A stretch of 64,000 nucleotides of DNA, from NCBI GenBank assembly GCA_020283515.1, contig JAHZTW010000001.1, positions 285,172,144 to 285,236,143 on the forward strand, given 5' to 3'. Below the pieces are notes generated by a model. That model searched no databases and was not told the DNA's origin. It saw nothing but the letters and a program-made list of their open reading frames with translations. The stretch comes from Alliaria petiolata (lineage: Eukaryota > Streptophyta > Magnoliopsida > Brassicales > Brassicaceae). Each line of letters begins with the position of its first letter. Position 1 is the first letter of the stretch. A program made the translations under genes and the position numbers. Of this stretch, positions 46,709 through 57,697 are shown piece by piece.

Positions 46709-46797
46709 TAAAAGTTCAAGAGAGACCAAATCAACAAAAGCAAAATAAAAACAAAATGGTATATACAATGAAATAGAAAGAGGACCATACCTTGGCC

Positions 46798-47640
46798 CTA
46801 GCCTTTGTCCTTAGGAAGTTGGAGAGGGGGAGTAGTGGGACTCCTTGTTGAGGGGGTGATGGTGAGATGAGTTGGAAGGGATGGATCCAAGCTTATGCCA
46901 TGTGTGAGATTAAGCTTGAGAACCTTGGAGAGTAGCTCTTCAAGCCTTTCCTTGTCATTCTCCTTCATTGTGGAATGACAAATGGCTTTAACACTTGCAA
47001 AGGGTTTAGGAATACCCTTGCACTTCACATTGTACTCAATGGCTCCATCTATGAGTCTAAAAGGGTGTAGACTCATAGTGTGAGAGGATGGAGCAAAAGT
47101 GGGATGGTTGTAATGGTTTGGCTTCTTCTTGTCCTCATTTCCTTTACCCATCTTTTGCCCCTTGCTATTCTCATTCTCATCTTCCAATGTGGTAGAGAAA
47201 AGAGTTTTCAAGCAAGCTCCATCCAATGCTAAAGCTTCTTCAACATTACCATAACCCAAAGCATTCTCTTCATGAGATTCTTTCTTCTTCTTACATGCTT
47301 TTGGGGGTGAAGCTAAATCCTTTGTCTCACAATTACTCACATCCTCCTTAGTCTCCAATGAGGGAAAGAAGAAAAAGCTTAGGCATTTTGCAGTGAGAGC
47401 ATATGCATCCCCTTTATTCTTCTCAAAAGTACTCTTGTCTTCATGAACCCATTGGATTGAAGGTAAACTATAGCTTAGAGCTTTTCCCACGTCTCTAACC
47501 TCCTCTACTTGCTTTGGGTATACAATTCGTCCATTAAAACCATTGGGTGTCCTTTCCTCCTCAAACTCAACATCAACAATTGGTGAAATGACATTGCTTG
47601 AATCTTTGGAGTTCTTGGATGGCAAAGAGAGTTGAACCAA
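46798..47640 (-). CDS. Family C second reading frame, protease-less tail
   Basis: A 280-residue frame. The C-terminal part (DGAIEYNVKCKGIPKPFA, then LEELLSKVLKLN) corresponds to the post-protease tail of family D (MIYKPRCKGKIKPFA). No D-S/T/L-G active site is present, so the protease core seems to have been lost and the flanking tail kept in frame. The function is unknown. Confidence 0.6.
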   Translation of the reverse strand: MVQLSLPSKNSKDSSNVISPIVDVEFEEERTPNGFNGRIVYPKQVEEVRDVGKALSYSLPSIQWVHEDKSTFEKNKGDAYALTAKCLSFFFFPSLETKEDVSNCETKDLASPPKACKKKKESHEENALGYGNVEEALALDGACLKTLFSTTLEDENENSKGQKMGKGNEDKKKPNHYNHPTFAPSSHTMSLHPFRLIDGAIEYNVKCKGIPKPFASVKAICHSTMKENDKERLEELLSKVLKLNLTHGISLDPSLPTHLTITPSTRSPTTPPLQLPKDKG

Positions 47641-47802
47641 TTTGGACTATATGGTTTCCAAATGTGAGGTTGATTGTTCAAGCTTAAGGGTTAACTCATG
47701 TTGCAAACCCTCAATCTTGTCATCCATTGCTCTCATCATCTTGTCAAGCCTAATATCATTCATTTGTTGGCCATCTATGATTTGATAGAGAACCTATCTT
47801 TG

Positions 47803-48573
47803 TTACTCATCTTGGTTAGAAATTTGAGAAATCTCATGGTTCTCTTGGTAGCCTTGGTGATTTCTTTGGACTCCATGGTTAGACCCTTGATTGAGAAGCT
47901 TACTCCCTTGGTTGAAGTTCCAATTGTTGACCACGAAATTTGCTTCCTCTTGGTGCTTCTCATGAACTAAACTAACTCCACGTGGTTGCACACTTAAGAG
48001 TTTTTCCATTCTATCCACTTTCTCTAGCAAGTCCTTCCATGTGAAGTCTTCACATGATATCTTTAGAGGTGTTGTATCACGCCCTACACAATAGCTTTCA
48101 CTAGACTTGGCCAAGTTCTCAACAAGTAGCTCTCCTTCTTCTATTGTGAGGTTTGCAAAACGCCCTTTGCTAGCCACATCCAATGTCCATTTGTGATCCT
48201 TAGCAACTCCCCTATAGAAAATGCTAAGGATTGCTTCTTTCTTGAACCCATGATGTGGACAATCCCGAGTGTATCCTCTAAGTCTCTCCCATGCTTCATG
48301 AAATGTCTCATGTATGCCTTGTTTGAAACTCAAGATGTCCCTCCTCATTTGGACTGTTTTTTGTGTGGGATAGAACCTTAGAAGGAAGATCCTCTTGCAA
48401 TCATCCCAAGAATTGACCAAGTGAAATGGTATAGCTCTCTCCCATTTGCTTGCCTTTTCTCCAAGTGAAAATGGAAACAAAATGAGCTTGATACTATCTT
48501 CGAGCACACCTTCAATCCTAAATGTGTTGCACAACCGCTCAAAGGAGTCCAAATGATCATAAGGATTCTCCAT
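47803..48573 (-). CDS. gag-like protein of family C
   Basis: A 256-residue frame starting MENPYDHLDSFERLCNTF, with LFPFSLGEKASKWERAIPFH, SWDDCKRIFLLRFY, ETFHEAWERLRGYTRDCPHH, ILSIFYRGV and EEGELLVENLAKSSES. This is the plant LTR gag (capsid) region. The N-terminal part upstream (48574-48850) resembles gag but has stops, the first directly before the MENPYD start. It may make a shortened capsid or be decayed. No zinc knuckle. Confidence 0.8.
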   Translation of the reverse strand: MENPYDHLDSFERLCNTFRIEGVLEDSIKLILFPFSLGEKASKWERAIPFHLVNSWDDCKRIFLLRFYPTQKTVQMRRDILSFKQGIHETFHEAWERLRGYTRDCPHHGFKKEAILSIFYRGVAKDHKWTLDVASKGRFANLTIEEGELLVENLAKSSESYCVGRDTTPLKISCEDFTWKDLLEKVDRMEKLLSVQPRGVSLVHEKHQEEANFVVNNWNFNQGSKLLNQGSNHGVQRNHQGYQENHEISQISNQDE

Positions 48574-48998
48574 TCATATCCCCAAGAACTTAGAGCATTG
48601 AATTAACCTCACAAGACTTGACTTAATCTCATAGGCTTTGGCTTCTATTGGAGAAGGATGGATTCCAAATCTCAACCCATGAGAATGAGGAGTATCAAAG
48701 CTCCCAATTGTTGTCTTGTTCTCTTGAGCTTGGGTAGGAGTGGATACCAATTCTTGAGGTTATGGAGCATTAGTAATGGTTCTTTGATTGTCCATCTCCA
48801 ACACCTCAAATGAGCTTGTCTTTCCATTTCTCTTCTTTTTGTTTGGGTACCTTTGAAAGCACAAGAGAATTAAGGAAGACAAGTTAGTAACAACAAATAA
48901 GAAAAAATTCATCATCTCTAATAGAGATGAGCAAACAAGGTAAAATAAAAGCTTAGTCTCAAAGAGATTCAAAATCCTAATGGTTAATGCTAAACCCC

Positions 48999-49016
48999 AA
49001 TGGCAACGGTGCCAAA
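48999..49016 (-). other. PBS of family C
   Basis: Minus-strand TGGCACCGTTGCCATTGG, one base inside the 5' LTR. It matches tRNA-Asp over 13 bases with the same G-to-A mismatch at position 5 as family D. Confidence 0.8.
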
Positions 49017-49017
49017 C

Positions 49018-50657
49018 TGATAGTAGGATTTTTCCACTTCAATTAATCTCTACTACTCAAGTTATTGTAGTATTTGAGATGTCAATCCATATGGGGTTAA
49101 GATTAACAACACTAGGAATACATAAAACTATTTAATCTAAGGCAAATTCGATATTCAAGTGACAAAGGGCTATTAAAACCAAGCTACAACCTAAAAGAGA
49201 CACTGTAAGACTAATTAGATGATCTAAAACCTTAAATATCACTAATCAAGCACTAATCAAGCGATTAACTACTAATCAAGATTAACAAATTACTAAAAAC
49301 GAAACCTAGGGATGGAATCATTGATTTGGGCATCTAAATGGCCAACCTTGCAATCATTTAAGCAACTCAAANNNNNNNNNNNNNNNNNNNNNNNNNNNNN
49401 NNNNNNNNNNNNNNNNNNNNNNNNNNNNNNNNNNNNNNNNNNNNNNNNNNNNNNNNNNNNNNNNNNNNNNNNNNNNNNNNNNNNNNNNNNNNNNNNNNNN
49501 NNNNNNNNNNNNNNNNNNNNNNNNNNNNNNNNNNNNNNNNNNNNNNNNNNNNNNNNNNNNNNNNNNNNNNNNNNNNNNNNNNNNNNNNNNNNNNNNNNNN
49601 NNNNNNNNNNNNNNNNNNNNNNNNNNNNNNNNNNNNNNNNNNNNNNNNNNNNNNNNNNNNNNNNNNNNNNNNNNNNNNNNNNNNNNNNNNNNNNNNNNNN
49701 NNNNNNNNNNNNNNNNNNNNNNNNNNNNNNNNNNNNNNNNNNNNNNNNNNNNNNNNNNNNNNNNNNNNNNNNNNNNNNNNNNNNNNNNNNNNNNNNNNNN
49801 NNNNNNNNNNNNNNNNNNNNNNNNNNNNNNNNNNNNNNNNNNNNNNNNNNNNNNNNNNNNNNNNNNNNNNNNNNNNNNNNNNNNNNNNNNNNNNNNNNNN
49901 NNNNNNNNNNNNNNNNNNNNNNNNNNNNNNNNNNNNNNNNNNNNNNNNNNNNNNNNNNNNNNNNNNNNNNNNNNNNNNNNNNNNNNNNNNNNNNNNNNNN
50001 NNNNNNNNNNNNNNNNNNNNNNNNNNNNNNNNNNNNNNNNNNNNNNNNNNNNNNNNNNNNNNNNNNNNNNNNNNNNNNNNNNNNNNNNNNNNNNNNNNNN
50101 NNNNNNNNNNNNNNNNNNNNNNNNNNNNNNNNNNNNNNNNNNNNNNNNNNNNNNNNNNNNNNNNNNNNNNNNNNNNNNNNNNNNNNNNNNNNNNNNNNNN
50201 NNNNNNNNNNNNNNNNNNNNNNNNNNNNNNNNNNNNNNNNNNNNNNNNNNNNNNNNNNNNNNNNNNNNNNNNNNNNNNNNNNGTCCGAATGACTTGATTC
50301 CAACGGCATTAGAAATCACTCTGGATCCTCTACAACTCTTAAGAAGGCTTCGGAGTCTGAATCTCAGTGCAAGGCCTTCGTCCGGACCCATACATTTCGC
50401 ACCTCCAAATGCTTGATATGCTTCTAAAGAGACTTCTGCTTCTCATTTGGCTGCTTCTCTTGCTCCTCTTATTGTCCTCCAAGCCTCCAAAACACCTAAT
50501 AAAAACTCAATATGTACAAATATGCAACAACCTAAACTAACACTCACTAAACTCTAATATGTATGCAAATGTGACTAAAAGTGGCCAAATGAATGCAAAA
50601 ATACATGCAAAACTATTTAATATGAATGCTAAAATATGCTAAATTATAAGTTTATCA
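49018..50657 (-). repeat. Family C 5' LTR, with assembly gap
   Basis: Partner of 43298-45045; ends match. Bases 49372-50282 are Ns. By comparison with the other LTR, about 999 bases should lie in the gap, which therefore is close to correct size and hides the U3 palindromes and TATA box. Confidence 0.92.
49372..50282. other. Assembly gap (911 N)
   Basis: Unknown bases. Reading frames drawn through it are artefacts. Confidence 0.99.
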
Positions 50658-51455
50658 GCCAATACCAATTTCGTGTCCGATTAACAACATACCATGGTGT
50701 CGATTCCCACTGGACTTCCTTCGAAATAGATTGCCTTAACATATGTGGGATTCCATCGTTATAACCAATAATCATCGAACAAACCGAATCACATGCCATA
50801 GGAATTAGATCGTCGTCGCCAACGCCGAGTGGTGTTTTTCGAAAGTATCGGACCTTTCCGTAAGATAACAGAATTTCTCTAAACCCATCCGCCACGTATA
50901 TTGCAATCTCCCACAGATTACAGATTCGCAAGCCGATTTCCTCGAAACCTTTTCTTAATCCCCATAACCCACTAAATCTCCATCTCATATCTGGAGAAGA
51001 ACTTCGATCTCTTAACCAATAGTGTCGCTTTCCATACCAATAATATTCCAACATCACCGTATCATAAACACCGCATACAAATAAACCGAAAAAACTCCTC
51101 TCATCAATCCGATGAATGAGAAGGAGAGCCAAATTCAAGGCCCTTATGACTGAAAGATCCGTTGTCATCCGGATGATTAGATCGCCATCGCAGTAGATCC
51201 AGCGCTTGCCATCGCCGTAGATCCATCATCGCCATAGCCGTAGATCCAGAAATCGCCTTCGATATTGAGATCCCAGAAGATCTGCTTCTCCGCCAATACC
51301 CATAATATGCCGAAGATTAGAGTGTCGTAACCAATAGAGACCCAAATAACCGAATCATAAACCGAATCTTCATCGTTGGAAAGCTCGTTCATCATCAAAC
51401 AAGAAAAGTCGCCGCCATCGCCATCGTTCTTTGGACGAGAATTCCTTATATCCAC
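50658..51455 (-). pseudogene. LINE ORF1, N-terminal part
   Basis: Two frames: 51177-51455 (MDIRNSRPKND... rich in Asp/Gly) ends in TGA, then 50658-51168 (MTTDLSVIRALN ... TRNWYW) continues to the C insertion and joins WQASISEGE at 43297. Either start may be native. I recognise no standard LINE ORF1 domain. Confidence 0.6.
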
Positions 51456-51507
51456 ATCTCTTTTGTTAAAAAAAAATAAAATAAAAAAAAATAAAAAGTG
51501 TTGATTT

Positions 51508-53179
51508 ACAAAAACAAATATAGTTTATTATTTAAAAAAATTATTATTAGTTTACTATATATAGCTATATATATTAGTTTTTAATGTTAATTATATATTT
51601 AGATTATACATTGTATTTATAGTTTTGTGTCCCGGATTAAAAAATCTTTTAGATCCGCCACTGCATACATGTATATATGTATATGTAGGGTTTTCGAAAG
51701 CTGTTGACAAAATGTTCATATGGGATTTATATGCATGTTTCCTCAACTTGTTTGACTATATTTAGTTGAACATGAAAATAATTCAATCTATTTATTAAAA
51801 TTCAAAGGAAGTAATATGAAATATTGTTCAAATATGGATAATAAATTATTTACTGTTTCAATTATTATTTTTAGTAATAAAAAAAAGATAAAGTAGAATA
51901 CAATTTATTATTAATTGGAATAGAAATAAGTTTTTTGGTCAAAAATTGATTAGAAGGAAACAAATCTATTCCTTTTCAAAGTTTGAAAATTGGACGGTCA
52001 AGATCATTAAAATGTGATCCAATGATTTTTATTTATCATCAAAATATCATGAACCATTTCAAAATATTATAAATAGTGGTTCGCGCGCTTTTCTTCCTTC
52101 TTCACACTAAGCAATTCATATATATAATCATCTTCTTAAATTGTTTCAAGCTTTTTTTCATAACTTTTTCTCATCTCCTATCCTTTCAGACCTTTTTTGC
52201 CTTTTCTTTGAACGTAGTCTTCTCTTCCAAAGGTGCGTAATGACCCAATGCATTTTTGTTTTGTTATTTAATATTTTGTCTGTTTTGAGATTGGATTTCA
52301 GGCTAATATACATATTTGCATATATTTTATTATGTTTTTATTGTGATATATATTGTATTTATGGTTTGATTAAGAGTTCATCTTTTACATAATTATCCTT
52401 TTAAAGTTTAGTTTCATCTTTCAAAAAGTATAATTTTTATTTGTGCATGAAAGATTAATGTCCTTTTGTTTATTTATTTTCACAATACCTTTATTTGAGA
52501 GTATTATTATGCAAAATTTGGTTTTAATATTGAAGAAAAGGTAGAATTTGTTATTTTGAACATGAAGAAAAGATATTGGACCTATTTATAGCCTCTGTTT
52601 TTTTTTTTCGTTCTCTTAACCCTAATTCTCAATTCTCTCTCTTAAGAAAAACTTGATAATCTGATTGTTATTTTATCAACTTTCTTTATTTTTTGTTCTT
52701 TCTTTTTTTCTAGATTCATTTAGGAAATGAAGTTATTTATCCTTTTTTTTGACAAGAATATATATATTTATATAAAGTGGTTCTAATATTTTATTGATGT
52801 TAACAACTGTTTTCCCTCTTTTTTTTCTGATGAAATATATACTGTTTTTTCTTTAGCCATATTTTTTATTAAATTAATTAAAAGAAAATTTTGGCTACCA
52901 ACAAATATTCCAAATAAAAATTTAACCAAAAAAAATCAAAAGAGCAAAGAGATAACATGTTGGTTAGTTTGATTTAATCTACCAAAACGTATACAGTTTT
53001 TAACCCAAAAAAAAAAAAAATGTATACAGTTTTACTCCCATCTCATAGTATTGTAATGTTAGCTGACCTCAAACTCTGTTTTTGGTTCAAGAGAAACATG
53101 ATTTTTCACTTTACGGTATATATTTCTCAATTCCTTTAACTGATAAAAATATAAAAATTTTAGTGATAAGATTTTTGCA
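51508..53179 (+). promoter_or_regulatory. Promoter, 5' leader and leader intron of the SUVH locus
   Basis: AT-rich intergenic DNA to about 52060, then TATAAATA at 52068-52075. A probable leader exon starts near 52100 and ends at a GT donor (AAAG|GTGCGT, 52232/52233). A leader intron may run to AG at 53163 or 53170, just before the ATG at 53180. A 5' UTR intron with an intronless coding region is usual for SUVH1-clade genes; no RNA evidence. Confidence 0.45.
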
Positions 53180-54842
53180 ATGGAAAGAGGTGAAGGGAGC
53201 AACAAGTTTCCTGCTAGATCTTCTGCAGCTGATATTTGCCCTACGATGAAAAGAGGCCGTGGTCGACCAAAGGGCTCAAAAAGCTTGAATAAGTTGGAAG
53301 GAAGTGATAGTTTATTAACACTGGTTCCTCACTTATTTCCAGGTGGAATTAGTATAGTGAATCAAGAAACCGGGAACAGCGAGCTTGTGAATTCGTTGAT
53401 GATGAGGTTCGACGCAGTAAGAAGGCGTTTGAGCCAACTTAGGCGAGGCAAGTCTTCTGTGGCTGTAAGCACTTTCAAGAAGTTTCAAATACATACCAAC
53501 AAAAACAAGAGAGTTGGTTCCGTTCCAGGAATCAACGTAGGAGACATCTTCTACTTATTGGGTGAGATGGAGTTTGTGGGGCTACATGCAGTCCCTATTG
53601 GAACTGATTCCATGACAGTTGAAGACAATGGAGAGGAACAAAAATTAGCTATTAGCATTATCTCTTCAGGAAATAATGCTGAAAAAGATCAAGACCCGGA
53701 TACCTTGATCTATACCGGGTACGGTGGCACGAACAAGTTTTCTGGTGAAGAATCTGATTAAAAGCTTCAGAAGATGAATCTTTGGTTAGAGACAACTATG
53801 AGGAAGAAACTTGCTTTGAGGGTTACTAGAGCTGTGGCGGATGAGAAAAGGAAGGGGCGTAATATATACATTTACGATGGGATTTATTCGATCACAAACA
53901 TGTGGGACGAGAAAAGAGAAAATGGTTTCAAGGTAGCCTGATCAAAAACCCGCCTTTGGAATATGGAAATCGATAGAGCAATGGAAGAAAGGGTTGATTG
54001 CAAGACCAGGTCTTGTTCTTGATGATCTCTCATATGGAGCTGAGAATCTAAAAGTTTCTCTAGTGAATGAAGTTGATGAGGAGAAGGGCCCTGCCTCTTT
54101 CAGCTATGTCTCCACTTTAAAGCACACAGTCATTAATGTTCCACCTATGGTTAATTTATGCAGCTGTCGTCGTCGTAAATCATGTACATCAGGAGATGAA
54201 AAATGCATTTGCGTTCAGAGAAATGGAGGTGAGTTACCTTACGACGTTGATGGAGTTCTCGTCACCCGTAGATCGTTGGTTTTCGAGTGTGGTGGTTCTT
54301 GCCCTTGTTCTACTAACTGCATAAACAAGATGGTTCAGTCCGGGCTAAAATTCAGATTAGAAGTGTTTAAGACAATGGGTTGTGGCTGGGGTTTAAGGTC
54401 TTGGGATCCAATTCGAGCAGGAAGTTTCATCTGTGAATACGCTGGTGATAAATTACAGCAAGGTGAGGAAGAAGAAGATGATTATATATTCAATAATTCG
54501 CGGGTTTATAACTCGTTTCAGTGGAATTATGAACCTGAGCTTGTTGGTGAAGATGCTAGTGAGAAAGTCACCGAGACGAACTTTACATTACCATTTGTGA
54601 TCAGTGTGAAGAAATCAGGGAATGTGGCTCGATTTATGAACCATAGTTGCTCTCCCAATGTTTTCTGGCAGGTAATTTCTCGTGAACAAGACGGTGTATG
54701 GTGTTTGTACGTTGGATTTTTCGCAATGAAGCATATTCCTCCATTAACGGAGTTAAGATATGATTATGGAGCATCTAGAGGATATGGGAAAAGGAAGATG
54801 TGTCTATGTAGATCAGCAAAATGCAATGGCTCATTTGGATGA
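53180..54842 (+). pseudogene. SUVH-type H3K9 methyltransferase, disrupted
   Basis: Intronless SUVH1/3/7/8/10-clade protein. N-terminus: AT-hook-like KRGRGRPKGSK. Then the SRA (YDG) domain, which reads methylated DNA: VNSLMMRFDAVRRRLSQL, GSVPGINVGDIFY, VGLHAVPIG and TLIYTGYGG. Then a premature TAA (53759-53761; homologues have Gln at this place, CAA to TAA), followed in the same frame by IYIYDGIYSITNMW and FKVA, stop (53942). The frame shifts at least twice before GIWKSIEQWKKGLIARPG at 53958. From there to 54842 it is open: PreSET cysteines (NLCSCRRRKSC ... CGGSCPC), SET (GCGWGLRSWDPI, NHSCSPN, LRYDYG) and post-SET (CLCRSAKCNG). The 282-residue 3' frame could be a truncated product, like SUVH10 of A. 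thaliana, but the whole is best called a pseudogene. Confidence 0.8.
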
Positions 54843-57697
54843 TGATGAACTTGTCTTTTCGAGTGATTTTAAGAATTCCCTTTGCTTTTATCTTCTTCTT
54901 TTTTTTTGACATTGCATTTCTTTTGTTTTATCTTAAATCTTGTATTCCCCTTTTTTATCAATAAACTCAGACTTTTACTAGTTCTCGGGTCTTTTAGTCT
55001 ATCGCCTATTATGTTTAGAGAATTAGAGTTATAAAATTATAGTGGAAATGTAAATAGGTTATCACTCATTTAAAAATAAATAGGTTATTATTCATTTAAT
55101 CATCGTAACAAAAAGTATTTGAAGTGTGTTTTCTCTTTCATAGTTAGAGAATTGAAGATGTTTAACAAAGGAAACATTTAAAAAAAATGAAGAACTCTAA
55201 ATGACTCAAATCCTTAGAAAAAAAGATACCTTAGTTAATTAATATTTAAAATTTGAAAATTACATTGGTTTTTTAAATTTTTTGAAAACTATATGTAAAA
55301 ACGACTATTTTGACAAGATTTTAACTAAAAATTATATATTTTAATAAATAAAAATTAAAATCCAAAATTATTAATATATATACCAAAATCTTTGTGAACC
55401 ATGTGAACCATATCATCAAACTTTAGACCACCCTTAATGATGAATAATTTACCTCCTTTCACCACGAATTATCATTAATTCTTATTGATCTTTCATTCTC
55501 CAAAAACTCCACCTATACAAAACATTTTTCTTCATAAAAAAAACAAAACCATTTTTAGAATGTATGAATAATCATTGACACGACAACATTGAAGCAAGTT
55601 CATACGATAGTACTATTCAACATAAAAATAATCATTGATACGGCTGATTAAGTTGATAAACCATTAAAGTAATAAATTAATTAACAATACTACTCCCTAA
55701 CAAACTATCGTAATACTGTACTAATTAATTACAATACAACAATATTCACTCTAAGTGTCGTACTGTATACTATTTGTCTCACCATGAGAATCTCAAAACG
55801 GTTGATTTCTTATAGCAACGTTGCTATATATTTACTATGGCAACTTAGGTTTTGAAAATTCCAACAAAAAATCTAACAGAATCAGATTAAAAAACAAGAA
55901 ACCTGATTTTGAAATCATGAGCAAAACGAAATTGAAAAAGATGAATTGTAAAGATTAAAGAGATGAATCAGAATTTACCTCGAAACACCGACCTAAAAGC
56001 AAACCTTTCTGCAGTGGTGATAAGAGTAAAAAGATGGTGGCGAAGAGGAGAGAGAGAAGGTTGAAGAAAATGTGAAAGATGGGTTCCCGTAACGTTTTTT
56101 GTTAAAAATAATAACAAAATATATTTTTATAGAATATTTTTTCGATAAGTATAAAATTAAAAATTTATAATTTACAAATAAAATAAAATCAAAGTAGATA
56201 TCATTCAGTTTTAAAATCTTTATTTTTTGTTTCTATGAAACAATTTTTAAATTTTAAAAAAAATCTTAATTAGGTTAATTTAGTCATTTTATATATAACT
56301 AAGTGTAATTTTCTAAAAGATAAAAAAGTTGTAGTTTTCAAATTATAATTTTGTTGGGATATATTTTTCCTAATTTTTTCTTTTTAAATTCAGCATTTAC
56401 TTTGGTGTCATTTAGATTTATTTGTTCAGAAAAATAATTTAAAAAAAAACTAGATCAAAGGATTGAAGATGTTTAGTCACAGTACCAAAAAGTATTTTAG
56501 ATGTTGTTTTCTCTTTCATGGTTAGAGGATTGAAGATGTTTAACAAAGGATTGTCTAAAATTAGGAACTCTAAAATGACTCAAATCTTGGGAAAAAAAGA
56601 ATTACACATTTATGAGAATCACAATGAGCTAACATGTTCATTTAATCCCCCATAAAATAAGAACTTTTTTAGTCATTCTTATGTATATATTTAATATTTT
56701 TTCTCAAAACAAAGAAATTGTTTCAAAAGGATTCGTAAGTTGAATATCTCGTTCTTCAGTTTTGATCGAGAAATTCGTTCTTACAAAATTCATTTTTGGA
56801 ATTTGATAAATTTGATCTTGGACTTTTTGGATTTCCTAATTATCAGTTGACCCTTTGAAATCATATGTGGTTATTTCATGACTAGCAATGACTTTTTTAG
56901 AATCTCTAATAGACTTCTTTTCTTATCTGGAAGAAGAAGAGGCGTATTTGGTCTCGTTTGATGTTGATCTAATTTATTTTCAGGATATTTAAGGTAAAAG
57001 ATCCATGATTCATACAATCCTATCTTAACTTAGGTTTTAGTTGGACTGGCAAAAACACTCAGGAGAACCAAGTTATGGAACGGTTCTTGCAAAATTTCCT
57101 ATATAATTTATCATCTTTTGTTTTATGATTTCTGCGATTATTGCCTAACGTCATTCCTAATGATTTTACATCGTTGTTTACTTGCTATTTATTTCCTATT
57201 TGTGGTTCTCATTCTTTCATATACAATAAACCCCATATTTTTGTTTTATATTGATTTTACTTTTACAAAGTTGTAGCATAGCTATCTGGTCTTCAGTGCA
57301 TTGACTCCTAAGTACATCAGATATATGCAGAGTAAAATTACGGTCTCAACTTCCGGGTAAGGCCGTTCTTAATGTTTATCAAAAAAAAGCCATTTGCCTC
57401 AAGTTCAACATTTTATATACAATTTTAAACCTATATTTTTTATATTTAACTTGATTTATCCTTTTATAATTTTGAACAAATAGTAACAAATTTCTACAAA
57501 TTTGTTTGGGTTGGTTCGTTAGGGTGTTTGATAATTTTTTCTTCAAAATTTTTTTTTTATATCTAATTTGTTTTCACTATTATATATATGTATATATATT
57601 AAGACTATTATATATATTCTATGAAACAATCACATTAATTTTTTTAACAAAATATTTTTTTGGCCTTAGGCTCCTAAAAGCTTCGACGGCTCTGGTT
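54843..57697. other. AT-rich intergenic region
   Basis: No gene found. A 115-base direct repeat (55105-55225 and 56490-56603) marks related DNA on both sides of about 1.3 kb; its blocks include TTTTCTCTTTCATGGTTAGA and GAAGATGTTTAACAAAGGA. It may be an old LTR pair or a duplicated fragment. Confidence 0.4.

Larger units (their letters stand above)
43298..50657 (-). mobile_element. Family C LTR element, complete, gag-only
   Basis: TSD GCCAA on both sides (43293-43297 and 50658-50662). Order in element sense: 5' LTR (right), PBS, gag, a second frame, internal polypurine tract, terminal polypurine tract, 3' LTR (left). No protease, RT or integrase. In the 130 bases compared, the LTRs differ at about 3 positions, so it is younger than D. 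It lies inside LINE ORF1. Confidence 0.93.
38123..51492 (-). mobile_element. L1-type LINE with 15-bp TSD, split by element C
   Basis: Flanked by AAAAAGTGTTGATTT on both sides (38108-38122 and 51493-51507). The minus-strand 3' end carries a short A run (38121-38128). Without element C and its duplicated 5 bp the LINE is about 6.0 kb, a full L1 length, with ORF1 then ORF2. Mutations have disabled it. Confidence 0.92.

Noticed and set aside
49293..50391. Long reading frames on both strands across the N stretch
   Set aside because: They exist only because Ns were translated as unknown residues.
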